From: Astrocystis sublimbata
Lineage: Eukaryota; Ascomycota; Sordariomycetes; Xylariales; Xylariaceae
Direction: 5' to 3'
Length of the DNA: 64,000 nt
NCBI GenBank assembly: GCA_022453515.1
Contig: JAJNNY010000065.1
Span: 62,001-126,000, forward strand
Shown here: positions 35,632-46,633 of the stretch, piece after piece
Numbering within the stretch: the first letter of the stretch is position 1
How the letters are laid out: the number at the start of each line of letters is the position of its first letter
Program-made: the position numbers and the translations under genes
The notes under the pieces: model-generated
What the model was told of the DNA's origin: nothing
Database searches by the model: none
The model's input: only the letters and a program-made list of their open reading frames with translations

Positions 35632-36597
35632 TACATTGTAAACTTCGAGACGTTGGCGAGTCTCTTGATTTGTCGAGTAGGTGGATTGTGAGTAATGTCA
35701 GTGAAGTTCTGAACCTTCCTAGGCCTCCAGTTAAAATCGGACGGAATACATCAGGTACCTACGTAGGTACCTTAATCTTGAAGAATATTTTGACGGGTTG
35801 TGATTGGGTGGCAGGACACACTGGGCAGGGGTATGGAAGGCTTATTATTTGCAGGGTCTTAGCTACCTACAGGCTCGATAGGACAAGCTTCTGATGGGTA
35901 GCCTTAACCTGCTAGGGATCCACCCCCGCGTATTTGCCTGGCCCCTAGCTCGCCTCGCCTGGATCTCTCTCTTCTAGGTCTGAGAGTTTTACGACGGTAG
36001 CTTTCACACCGAACAAGAGAACCTCGAGATACCTTTTTACCGTCTTGAATCGAAATGAGAATTTCGGCTGAGCCATGCGGCTATTACCCTGAGCTTAGTC
36101 TGAGCAAGACTCGCTTTTGCATAAGCCAAAACGAACAAATACATCTTTCAATGACACATAGTTGATAAAAGACCCGGTAGCGCCGACACGTCTCTAAAAT
36201 GGAAAGCTTCGCTATTGAAGACTGTCTATTTCAAGTACTACTGTAAATCAAAGTGCAAAAGCACTTCGATTTAAACTCTAAGGCTCTGAACCGAAGGCTC
36301 TGATCCGTAGGCTCTGTGGATCGAGGGCTCCGAAGGCTTCGATCCAGGGGGAGACCCCCCCCCCCGGTACCTAGGTAGGTACCTAGATTCCTACCCCCGA
36401 CCCGATTCCATGCTTTTTGCTGACTAAAAGTATGGTTGATTTCATATTAGCGATCTGACCAATAGATAAACTGCAGACACTTTTCTAGCTAATGCGAGGG
36501 CAGGATTTGAGATTAGAGTTTTGGGGGGGTTCGGAATAGAACTTCTTAAGCGTAGCTTTCCAACTAAGTAGTAGTACCCGGGCAACTTTTACAAAAT
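35632..36597. repeat. Rmp1 promoter plus small palindromes and degenerate tandem repeats
   Basis: No protein gene is seen. A perfect 20-base palindrome lies at 35753-35772 (AGGTACCTACGTAGGTACCT). A near-perfect 12-base inverted repeat with a short loop lies at about 36246-36273. It is followed by degenerate tandem copies of AGGCTCTGAnCCGA (about 36281-36345), a C-run of about 13 bases near 36353-36365, and a second GGTACCTAGGTA palindrome block to about 36385. This looks like decayed repeat DNA rather than a functional unit. Confidence 0.6.
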
Positions 36598-36938
36598 ATG
36601 CATCAGCACGAGCTTTTTGCTGGCGGGCTCAAGTCTCTGAACCAATACGCCACTAATACTACAGCAGTCGACTGCAAGGGGAAAGAGGTGTGCGAACTCA
36701 TTGAGACCTTCGCGCAGCACATGGTTATGCATCTAGCCGATGAGATTGACACCCTCTGGGTCCTCGACTGCTGCGGCAAGGTAAGGCAGAAGAGGACAAC
36801 TTACTGAAGGTCTACCAAGATCCAGAGGCCGAGGCTGGCAAGCAGGATAAGACCGCGGTACCGCCCATGGCGCTCGGCCTGTGTGATAAGACCTTCGAGG
36901 GAGGGAATAATTGGCACCTAGAATCAAGCACTGGCTGA
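36598..36938 (+). pseudogene. Truncated, frameshifted hemerythrin-like (HHE) domain relic
   Basis: The frame opens with HQHELFAGGLKSLNQY and continues to FAQHMVMHLADEIDTLWVL, matching the second half of fungal hemerythrin/HHE cation-binding proteins, including the iron-ligand HxxxE and HLxxE patterns. At about 36780 the frame is lost, and in another frame the conserved end continues with DNLLKVYQDPE and VPPMALGLCDKTFEGG, resembling the family's terminal LGxHDxTFEGG. The N-terminal half with the first ligand set is missing upstream. A 32-nt GT...AG interval at the break is too short to be a usual intron, so I read this as a relic. The match is from memory of the family. Confidence 0.62.
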
Positions 36939-37200
36939 CTGTGTACATTTTGACTCAGTCTCACATTAGTGAGTGGCGTTGACTTCGGTAAAACGTTCGG
37001 CGGAGGATAACAATATTTTCATTAATAGGAACAAGGATCTAATAATGCCAAAAACAACCGTATGATATGTAATTACGGGACAAAAGAAACCCTTGACCAG
37101 CCGGAACACCGCCAATGCGTCGTCTATCATTAATTACTTATCCCTCTATTCATGTAACGCCCCAGCAGATTATACAAGTATCGCTGACCACCCCAATCAA

Positions 37201-38599
37201 TTACAGAGCAGCTGCCGTCTGGACAGGTGTGTCTTGCTCCGAGAAAAAGAATCTAGGCGAACCCGCCTTCTTTGGCCAGATCTGCTTCTGGACGATCTTG
37301 TGGCCCATGACATACTGATCGATAATCTTCGCGATTATTGACGACCATGTCGCAGTGGCAGTCGAGCGACCAGCGACGGCGCACTGTGCCTTGACGGAGA
37401 CGAACCGCTCTCTCTGATAGGCCTCGAACGCTTCGGTGATCTCCGTCCTCTCCGGGGTGGCAAACCCTCTACCGTCACGGGTGCGGACGGAGGCACTCTC
37501 GAAGGCCTTATGGAGCTCATTTACGAGGGCCACAACATCTTGCAGACCGTTGTTGCAGCCGGCCCCCGTGATGGGCGTAAACTTGTGCTTGGCGTCACCC
37601 ACGAGCACCAGCCGGCCGTTGTGGCTCCAGTGCTCCACCACGCCCTCCTCCAGACTAACCATGCCGCTGGCGATGCGGCTCCGGTACGCGTCCGCCATGG
37701 TGAAGCGGGCGCCCTCAGTCACGGGAAGGTGGCCCCGACGCGCGATCAGGGCCTCCTCCTCGGCCTGGCCGAAGTGCAGACGGTCGCGTGTCGGCGAGGG
37801 GAGCGTCTCGTAGATCCCGGCCACGGCGATCTCCTTGCCCGCGAACACCTGGACGCACGCGCCGTGGCTGTGCGTCTCGCTGGCCAGGCCGGTGTGCAGG
37901 TCGTCCGACGCGGAGCTAGGGAAACGCATCCACAAACATTGGTACGTTGTCAGGTACGGCTTCTCCGCGTTCACCCTGCTCGAGCCGGCCGCGAGGGCCA
38001 GGGAGCGCATCTGTGACCGTACGATGCTGTGCGCGCCGTCCGCGCCGACCACGATCGTCCCGGGATATGAGGTGCCGTCCTTGCAGGTGACGGTGGCCCC
38101 ATCCGCGGTGGTCTGGATCTCGGAGACTCGTTTCCGCGGCAGGATCTTGGCCTGTGCTGAGGGAGGGAGGGATTCGTAGAGAATCCGGGTGAGATCGTGA
38201 CGTGATATTGTTACGGGGTACATGCCGTGGCTGAGATAGAAGATTAGCTCAGGCCCCAAAAGTTTTCGAACAATTCAATTAATTGACCACAGTGAGAGAA
38301 ACGTACTCTCTCTTGTGAAACTCAAAAAAATGCGCGGTGCCGAGGTCTCGGCCGGAATCATCGATGCGTCTGAAGGTCGGCAGCGGTGTGCTGACCTTGC
38401 TCACGGCCACAGAGAGACCCAGCTGGTCTAGGGCGTTTAGGCCCATTACCGATAGGACGACGTCCGTGCCGCCATTCGTGATGATCTCGTCCCGTCCCTC
38501 GAGAACGATGAAATCGAAACCGGACTTGGAGAGTGCATGGGCGGATATCAGGCCGACGGGACCGCTGCCGACGACTATAGCTTTGAATTCGTTTGACAT
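37201..38599 (-). CDS. FAD-dependent aromatic-ring-type monooxygenase
   Basis: Two exons, 38599-38307 and 38230-37201, give 440 residues. The 76-nt intron (GTACGT...GCTAAT...CTCAG) keeps phase. The protein belongs to the class A flavoprotein hydroxylases (salicylate hydroxylase/PaxM-like), which hydroxylate or epoxidise small substrates using NAD(P)H and oxygen. The FAD site GSGPVG is at 11-16. The second motif is VVGADGAHSIVR, and the third is LVGDAKHKFTPITGAGCNNGLQD, where His-Lys replaces the usual Ala-His-Pro context. I start at the ATG directly before the Rossmann strand, although another in-frame ATG lies 12 codons upstream. The C-terminus has no clear membrane segment. Substrate unknown. 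Its neighbours are a hemerythrin relic and a HeLo protein, so no pathway is implied. Confidence 0.85.
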
Positions 38600-40001
38600 T
38601 TGGTTCGATCTTGTGAGATACTTAGTTGTGATCAAGATATATAGGCCAGTATTGAAAATTAATCAGGTGATAAGGATGAAACGATATGAACTGTAAACTC
38701 TGTTGATGATTGTATCCTTGTGACACTGGTTGCTGATGATGAGCAATGTTGAGCATGAAACTCTAGATTCTTGAAACCATCCAACGAAAATGATTATTAT
38801 ATGCTCGAAAGGGGCCGCCCCATGATCGCCATTCTAATCTCGACTTTAGTATGTTGCGCGCTTCATCACGGCCTCGGACGAATTCAATCCTCACTCAGCT
38901 GCCCAATAAGTTGTGATGGCATCATCACTCTCGGGGGGATTAACCCGCTCACTCCTCGCAAGATATGACATTGTGTCAAGTCCCAAGCTCGCATTCGATT
39001 AACAGCATGCGAATTGAGAAGAACTACTAGGTAGCCTAGCGCCATGTTACTGTACGAATGATCATTTACCTGTCACTAATGCTGAGCGGCGATTCTGTCC
39101 ACTATGCGATTCGGGAGCTTGGTAGGATTTGCCCGCATCATAATTAAATCGGACAGATCCATCCCGTGCTAAGACGTAAAGAGAAAGGGGACTACAGTAG
39201 TAATCCTAGTAGTGTCAAGCGAATGCGAGTGCGATTTCTATCTGGCGGCCCGGGCTAAGCCCATAGGAAGCTAAACCTCGGAAAGCTGAACTGCTTGTGG
39301 GGAACAATTGCTGACAACCTCGGAACCCTTTTAACCATTAGATATCCGCCCCATCATAGCGACCTGAGAGGCGCGTTCTCTTGGTCTATGCAGATGGCGT
39401 CCGTCCATAGTGTGATCGGTTGCTACTTTTCCCGCAGCGCGATCATAGCCAACCAACAATTCTCAGTGACGGTCAAGATCGTGGACTCCCATGCGACCTG
39501 GTCCGCTCAAGGGCACATGTTGGAATTGGAATGATGGCCGTCGATGCCAAGCCTTTGATCACCCGAGTGGCCATAAAGACGATGTTGGAGAGTCCAACAA
39601 GCGTTCACGAAAGAAGTTGACTCTCGATACTCATGCTATCACAATTCGTTCAACTGCGGAGAAATGACTCCAACGAGCACGCCGCCTACTGTATCGTTCA
39701 CAAATCCCTACGGAATCCAGCTTAGCATTTACTGGAAGCTCATACAACAGATGTGCACTCCCACCGGGGTACCTTCGTGCAGACCATCTTGCAATATCTA
39801 CTTAAATCCGTTTTATGATAAACGGTCGCTGCTTCTATTATAGTTTGAGTGCAATTGCGGTGGTACGTATGCCCTAGACCGTAACAGTTACAGTAGCTGT
39901 CACAAGATTTGAAAATAATGAATGTTGGGATTTCTTTGGCAGTCACGGAGATCATGTCTCAGAACCCCCCGTCGCTCGACTATGCAGGCTCAGGCTAAAT
40001 G
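38600..40001. other. Intergenic, upstream of FAD monooxygenase and downstream of HeLo gene
   Basis: About 1.4 kb. No supported gene on either strand. Frames of up to about 80 codons are unlike any family I know. The first few hundred bases are presumably the monooxygenase promoter. Confidence 0.5.
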
Positions 40002-41741
40002 TTAAATTCTGCACCACTCTAACCGATTCACGATAGCCGTTTGATCTTCCAACAACCCCTCGTCGCCCTCTTTGGCTTTCTCGGCAGAGAAAGCTGTCCT
40101 TATCACTTCGAGCACGGTCTCTCCCGAGTGGTACCCAAGCGCTCTGACCGCATCTTTGTTTTGGAAGAGCTCCTTCAGCGATGGCATCACTATAGTCTCA
40201 TTCGAGGCTTGTGCGATGTTGATGATGTCCTCCAGCCCATCGGTGACAAACAACGAGAAGACTTCAACCAACGGCTTCCACATGACTAGCTCGACGAATA
40301 TGCACGCCATTGCGTACATGTCAAATCGCTTTTGGTATGTCTCCCGATTCGGGCCACGAGCTTGCGGATGTCGATAGAGATCTGTTTGGAGGTCTGTATC
40401 TGGTAGCTCCGTGAACAGGTTTGCCGATTCCTTTGTATCAGATCGAGCATACTCGTATCCGATGATGTAAGGCTCAGAATTGAGGAAGACTTCGCGGCCG
40501 TCCGAACCCCGTGGTGCAAGGAATATGATGTTCTCAGGCCGGAGATTTTTGTGTAGCCAGCCTGCCGTATGCATCTGCAACATCGTATCTGCGATGGCGC
40601 GAATGAGCTCAAGTCTCCGTTTTAATGACACGAACGACTGTGTGGATAAAAGACTCTTCAGGGACTTATAGTCCCAATCCCCCTGACTTTCTGGTAGACT
40701 ATAAATAATGCCGTGTCTGCTCTGGGCCTCGAGAGGATAGTAACCTAAACATGGCAATGATCTGAAGGACTTGTCTGAAAGAGACATCAGGAAGACGGCT
40801 AGGCACTTGATCTGGTTTGTATATCGTTCCCATTGCCCATTCTCGACTAACTTCCACTGCACTAGTACCTGTTGATTGCGGTAAGTGGCAAATTCGAGGT
40901 TGTTAGTGTACAGCTCAGCGTCCCCCCAAGGCTTCAAAGATCCTCCGAGAATAGAAAGCTTCGGTAGCTTGACCGAAACAGCATTGGCGGCTGGTTTCGG
41001 CGTCACCTCATCTTCTCGTTTGTCCGCACCTAGCACCAGTCGGACCTGCTTTAGATACGCTGCAGCGTTGATAGATTTGCGCATTGATGGTCCGCCTTCC
41101 AGGAAGTCTTTGATCTGGCCTGCTTCGGTTGTCGTTGTGGCAAGAGAAATGACCTCTCTCAGTAGGCGATCATAGTCTTCTTTCTCCTGCTGTCTTTCAG
41201 AACTATCAAGGAGAAACTCTAGCTTGTTGACATGTCCGGCGATCTGCTTTAGCAACTCCTTGAGTCTATCTCTATCACGGGCCGCCCATCGAATTTTTTT
41301 GCTTGCCGAATTATTCTCCGAAATGATTTTGCTGGTAGTTGTATGTAAAGTAGGTTTCAATCGAGCGATCAATTTCGCTATGACAGACCTAGCGGGTTCT
41401 GTGAGTTGTGACTCGTCCATGGCTTGCACCTCTTCCTCCGTCACATTGAGAGAGTACCTATCCCTCAACACGGTCGCCGAGGTTAAAAGTGATTCAAGTT
41501 GCTTGAGAAGGACGACAGCAAGTTGCCAATTGATTGTCTGCTTCTCAAGTTCACCGAGCAGTCCAACCCTATTAGCCCAAGCCATGAGACGATACTTCTC
41601 AAATTCCAACCCAGCTTGGAACAGATCGGCATCAGCGCCCATGCGTTGCGCGGTGCTGAACAGCTCAATAGCAATTATACAGCCGCGAAATGCCTCGGCA
41701 GCAATTGAGACAAACTGCAATGCAGCTGCTGCTACCTCCAT
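40002..41741 (-). CDS. HeLo-domain protein with C-terminal pseudokinase
   Basis: A single exon gives 579 residues. Residues 1-225 have the pattern of the fungal HeLo (HET-s/LopB prion-inhibition) domain: a hydrophobic, Ala-rich first helix (AAAALQFVSIAAEAF), then AQRMGADADLFQAGLEFEKYRLMAW and long helices. HeLo domains form membrane-active helical bundles in fungal programmed cell death. Residues of about 270-560 resemble a protein kinase: a Lys in VLVQWK (297), a catalytic-loop-like LHKNLRPENII (396-405) and a subdomain IX-like KRFDMYAMACIFVEL. The catalytic Asp is replaced by Asn (HKN at 397-399), and DFG is absent (IGYEYARSD at 428-435), so it is probably a pseudokinase. No glycine-rich loop is evident. 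It is divergent from the kinase/ankyrin gene across 539 bases. A cell-death role is inferred from the family. Confidence 0.85.
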   Translation of the reverse strand: MEVAAAALQFVSIAAEAFRGCIIAIELFSTAQRMGADADLFQAGLEFEKYRLMAWANRVGLLGELEKQTINWQLAVVLLKQLESLLTSATVLRDRYSLNVTEEEVQAMDESQLTEPARSVIAKLIARLKPTLHTTTSKIISENNSASKKIRWAARDRDRLKELLKQIAGHVNKLEFLLDSSERQQEKEDYDRLLREVISLATTTTEAGQIKDFLEGGPSMRKSINAAAYLKQVRLVLGADKREDEVTPKPAANAVSVKLPKLSILGGSLKPWGDAELYTNNLEFATYRNQQVLVQWKLVENGQWERYTNQIKCLAVFLMSLSDKSFRSLPCLGYYPLEAQSRHGIIYSLPESQGDWDYKSLKSLLSTQSFVSLKRRLELIRAIADTMLQMHTAGWLHKNLRPENIIFLAPRGSDGREVFLNSEPYIIGYEYARSDTKESANLFTELPDTDLQTDLYRHPQARGPNRETYQKRFDMYAMACIFVELVMWKPLVEVFSLFVTDGLEDIINIAQASNETIVMPSLKELFQNKDAVRALGYHSGETVLEVIRTAFSAEKAKEGDEGLLEDQTAIVNRLEWCRI

Positions 41742-42280
41742 AATTATCTAGTGAGTTTTTGTCGCCAGAACTAGGCAGGATCTGGGGAAGCTGGGGTGTT
41801 GGGGATTGTACATAAAGATGGCGAAACGACTAATAATTCTGATTTGTGCTGAACAGAGCCGCAATCAGGTAGCATTATTGTTACCTATTTACCCCTCCCG
41901 CTGAAAAATCATCGTGGATGGTGATTGTCGCCTGTTTTTTTGCTGCTTTGGGTTTGGCTGCTTACTGGCCCCCAAACCTTTGCTGAAACGGGCCGCGAAT
42001 GCAACCCTGGCGAATGATGAATGCCTCTTTTGAAGAGCATGCATGTCAGCAGCTGGCCCGAGTTTAAGTGGGCGTTTTTGTGTCAGCCACTCCAGCTGTG
42101 TCGGGAGACCGAAGGCCACAGCCCTTATCTCACCGAACACATGTCAAGAGCCGCGCAGCTCCCAATCTGGGGTTCTTGATTTTGGGGCACAAAGATATTG
42201 ACAGTAGGGACGAGCCGCAAGCCCGGTGCTGTGTTGAAAGATAGTTGTACCGCGGTCGGAGTGTCAACTTTATCTTAACA
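41742..42280. promoter_or_regulatory. Shared bidirectional promoter region of HeLo-pseudokinase and kinase/ankyrin genes
   Basis: The 539 bases between the two divergent ATGs contain no supported gene. The compact spacing would allow co-regulation. No specific factor sites could be assigned. Confidence 0.6.
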
Positions 42281-45200
42281 ATGGACCGTGTTTACAGCAT
42301 GCTCTTTGGGGGCCGGCTCGGAGCGCCATCCCAACAGCAGCAGCAGCCACAATATTGCTTCACGATTGAGGAAATCAATCAACGACTCCAATTGTTATGC
42401 TCGCCGACGGATAAACCATACTTGCATGGCCGTAGGATATCTGAGAAAAGTGTTCGAGAGATACAGACCTTGCTTCGGTTGCTAGACGACAGGCGCAATC
42501 GTTTCGATGACACTCTGTGGTCATGGAGGCCACGACTGTACGCTATACTTCTCAACATACAAGCCATTGAGTTTATGGACGACTTCATCCGGGAAAATAT
42601 CACTGATTTTAACCTTCCGTTCAATGAACAAACATTGCCCCAGTTTGTTGGCGAGAAAGATGGGAAGAACCTCCGACTTGCATTCTTCGCTATTCAAGGC
42701 TACTATTTGACAGACATCAAGGATATCGAATCGGAAAAGTCAATCCACCTTACTTTACCAGTCAGCGGTGATTCCTACTTCATATCACAGAGACCACTCG
42801 GCCAAGGAAGTTTTGGGTAAGTGATTTATAACTCTTCGAGTGTCTGGTTCTGTTGCTAAACTCAGTAGAGGCGTAGACTTGGTATTCAGTCGCCTTAGTA
42901 TGGACAGCTTCGCTCGCAAACGAGTATTGCGATCTCGAGGCTCCGAACAATCACAAAAGTACCTGATACAAGAGCTACGAGAATTGAGACGGCTGAGCCA
43001 CCAACACCTGGTGCAGATTGTTGGCAGTTACACTGACACAGAATACATTGCATACCTCATGAAGCCAGTCGCATCATTGACGCTAGACCAGTTTCTAAAT
43101 CTATCTCAACCTTTGAGAAGCGATGAAAAGGATCTCTTGAGACCGTTCTACGGCTGTCTTGCTGGGGCAGTGAACTATCTGCATGCGCATCGGATACGGC
43201 ATCGAGACTTGACAGGCCGCAATATCTTGATCGATTCGTCTTGGAAAGTCTATATCAGCGATTTTGGGTCATCCTACAATTGGGCACTAAAACCATCGAG
43301 CAAGACCAAGCACCGAAATGTTCCGACTAGCCCAGATTATATGGCGCCGGAGGTCGCTAGAGGAGATGAACGTGGTACTAGGAGTGATATGTGGTCTCTG
43401 GGAGTGGTCTTCCTCGAGATGACATCGAAGCTCCTTGGCCACCGACCTTCTAGCTTTCGACACAAGATCCGTCACAATGCAAACAAGGAGAAGGTCCAAC
43501 CTTACCCATATGCCAATATGTCGGTTATAATTGATTGGATGAAGATGTTGGGGACCGCAAACACAGAGTATGAGCATGACAAAGAGCCTTGTAAGTGACA
43601 GAGGAACCAAGTTCCGTCTTTCCTCTTAAGTGTTGCGGTGATCATTAGGACTCCGACGCCGACTTTGTTGTCATCAATAATTCAATTCACTTGTCAACTT
43701 TGCGCATGATGCTAGATACTAAGATTGAGCGTTAGTGGGCTGGATCCGCGAGCTCCTGCAGACAGACCATGAGCATCGACTCACGCCTCCTCAGTTGATG
43801 CGATATGTGTTAGAATCTCCATCAATCCATGCTTTTTGCTGTTTAAAATGCATAGACGACTTTCAGAACGAGACATTTGCGTATGGTATGGTTGGGCCAA
43901 GAACAGATGCAAGAGAGGAGTCGCAACGAACAAGACAGGAAGTTGAGGAAGCATTTTCTAGCAATCCACTCCAGATGCAGCTCGGGGTCATTAACCAGCA
44001 TCAAGAACCGTCCTCCATAGAGAAGTGGATTGAAAACTCATCCACACCCCATGTCCCGCTTGTGGAACTACCAACAGCAGACGACCCCGGAAGTCCGAAA
44101 GACCTTGATGACACAGACCAATTTGATGTGAATCATGCCAACCAAATACTCTACAATACTTACGAGCACGAGTTCTACAATCCATCTTATTACGTGGAAC
44201 AACCCAATGTTAAATTTCCAAACCCCGAGTTTCTTCTCTCGTCTCATTCGGCGGAACCAGCTGAACTGCTAGGAGATACAGCTTGGCCTGATGATGATCG
44301 CCATACTACACTGACGAAACCAAGATCCGAAAAGGCAGATAAACAATTGAAAGATTCCGACTTGGGTTTCCTCGAATATATTAGCAACTCAACAGATGAT
44401 GGTGATGATGATGGCAAGCTTGAACTGCCTTTTGAAGAATGCTCCGATCATTCTTCAGTGCAATCCGAAGACAGTCTATCTTTCAAAACTTCATGCAATC
44501 CACTCAATGCAATACTCTCCGACGATGAAACTCGGAAGGAGACAGAGGATGAATCTAGAGACCAAGAGAAAAGCAGCGAAATACAATTTGAGGAAGAGGA
44601 GGATAGATCGGATACGGAGAATCCGTGGGACGAGGCTGCAGACAGATCGGAATCAAGCGATGGCTCTCTAGCCGGTAGAGAGGATGATGCGGGCGACGAT
44701 ATAAGCACAAGGCCCAACGAGTTGTATAGTCTGAGCACCGACGACACCAAAATGATCGTGAGAGAGCAGCCAGTGTCAGGAGATAAGACCAATGCCCCTC
44801 CATTGACTGCAATAGGATTTCCAATCAACCAAGCTATGGACAGAGAAACTGGAACCAATGGGGTTTCTATCTCATTGCCCAGAGACGACCGAGATATCTT
44901 GTCCAAGATCGACTGTAACATGGACAAGGTAGACGATGTCTTAATTATGGATAACAGCGGCATAGAAACGGGAAATGATGGAGACTTTGCCATAATGCCC
45001 GGAAGTGGCCAACTTTCCCTACCAGAAGGTGAAGCAACTCCGGGAAAGGTAGACGACGTACCAAAGCTTCCGTCCATTGATGTGCTTACTGATTCGCCTC
45101 TCGTCTTAAACACCGATACATCTAGCAACGCCATCAAAACAAGCAAAAAAAGCAAGGAGATCGGAAAGAAAACGGCAGAACTACGTTCAGATCCCAAACC

Positions 45201-46633
45201 CAAGCGCCAGAAAAAAGTCCGTCTCACCGGAAGCGTTGAGAATGTCGAGGAGAAAAAGCGAGAGGACATTTTGCCAACTCCACCTATCCCGGACATTGTT
45301 GTAGTTGGCGCGGATGATTCTAAGGCGGAAGAGCCACGGTTGTCCAAGAACAATCTTCGCGCTATGAACAAGAACAAACGGGCAACCGATCGTTGCTAGG
45401 CAGCGTGAGACCCTGATGCCGATAGATGCCCGCAAACTTATGGATAACACTTGGGAGATGGCGTCCAGTGCTCGTACGTCAGTGATGTCGGAAGAAAGCA
45501 AATCTAAGATCAGCAGGTTCTTCTTCCTGATGCCAAACGATGGGGAAATCGAGCACCTTCTCAGCTTCTACTGCCAGAAAGGATCCGCCAGTGCTGTCAA
45601 AACCATCCTTCAGAAAGTCTCGCTCAAGACCAAGATGCTGAAACCCCGGCGATACTTTCACCCCTTGCTACACGCAATCAGGGGCGCTAGTGGGCGCCAT
45701 AACAAGTGTGCGCGCGAACTTCTCTCGGTCGGCGTCGACCCGAACCAGCAGACCAGGAGAAGCGGCCAGACACCATTGCACATAGCGGTCCAGCACGCCA
45801 ACTTCAAAGGCTATACGAACTTGATATGGCTGCTTCTCGCCAACAACGCCGACCCGAACATCAGAGATAAAAGCGACGAATCTCCGCTCGCGAAACTCTT
45901 CGTGGGCGCCGACACTGGTCCGCTCGACGCGCACAAGCGTGGTGCACTCATCATGTTGCTAAAGCAAGGCGCGTCGCCCAACTTCACGATATCTGGAACG
46001 GGCAACACGCCGTTACATCTGGCCGTCCGTCGCCAGGACAACATCAGTGTGGCGACGCTGCTGCACATGGGTGCACACGTAGATGCCAAAACCACCAGTG
46101 GCTCCACGCCCCTGATCATGACTGCGAATCAATTCAGGAGCGAGCTCAGCGCCGAGCATGCCGAGGTCTTGGCTCACCTGCTCCAGTACAAAGCAAACGT
46201 GGGCGAGCGAGCCGGTAGCCAGAACCGTACGGCCCTTCATTGGGCAGTGCTCGCGGGATGCGCACAGGCTGTGACGATGTTGCTCGAAGCCGGGGCCGAC
46301 GCGCAACTTCAGGATACCGATGGTTTCGATGCCTTGGCTTTGGCGGTTAAGTGTGCGGGGAAGCTGACGGCAAGTAACGATCAAGGAAAGCTGGCAGACC
46401 ATGTCGAGATCATGCTGTGTTTAGCAAAGGCCACCCAGTGCGGGTTGGCGCTTGAGGAGGGCAAGTGCGCAATTGAAACGGCGTGCAAGAAGAAGGATGG
46501 GGGCATGCTGGAACAGCTGCTGGAGATGGGACTTGACATGGATGCGAAATTCCGTGAAGGAAGCATCAAAGACTATGCGACGAAGCGAGGTAGCTCTGCG
46601 GCTCGCCATATCCTAGCCAAGAAGAAAGTGTAG
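42281..46633 (+). CDS. Ser/Thr protein kinase with acidic linker and C-terminal ankyrin repeats
   Basis: Exons 42281-42816, 42866-43590 and from 43736 are well supported. The N-terminus (1-165) is a helical fungal domain with a short poly-Gln. The kinase has LGQGSFG (about 173-179), K197, HRDLTGRN (291-298), DFG (311-313), APE (339-341) and SDMWSLGV, so it should be catalytically active. A long acidic, Ser-rich linker follows. That frame stops at 45397-45399. A second frame enters from about 45400 (QRETLMPIDARKLMDNTWEM) and runs to 46633 with ankyrin repeats such as GQTPLHIAVQ, GNTPLHLAVR and NRTALHWAVL. I treat it as one gene joined by an uncertain intron, possibly 45339-45399, which keeps phase and gives about 1365 residues, but the donor is poor. 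A frameshift or two separate genes remain possible. Confidence 0.78.

Noticed and set aside
44448..45377. 309-codon Ser-rich frame on the minus strand
   Set aside because: Antisense to the acidic linker of the kinase/ankyrin protein.
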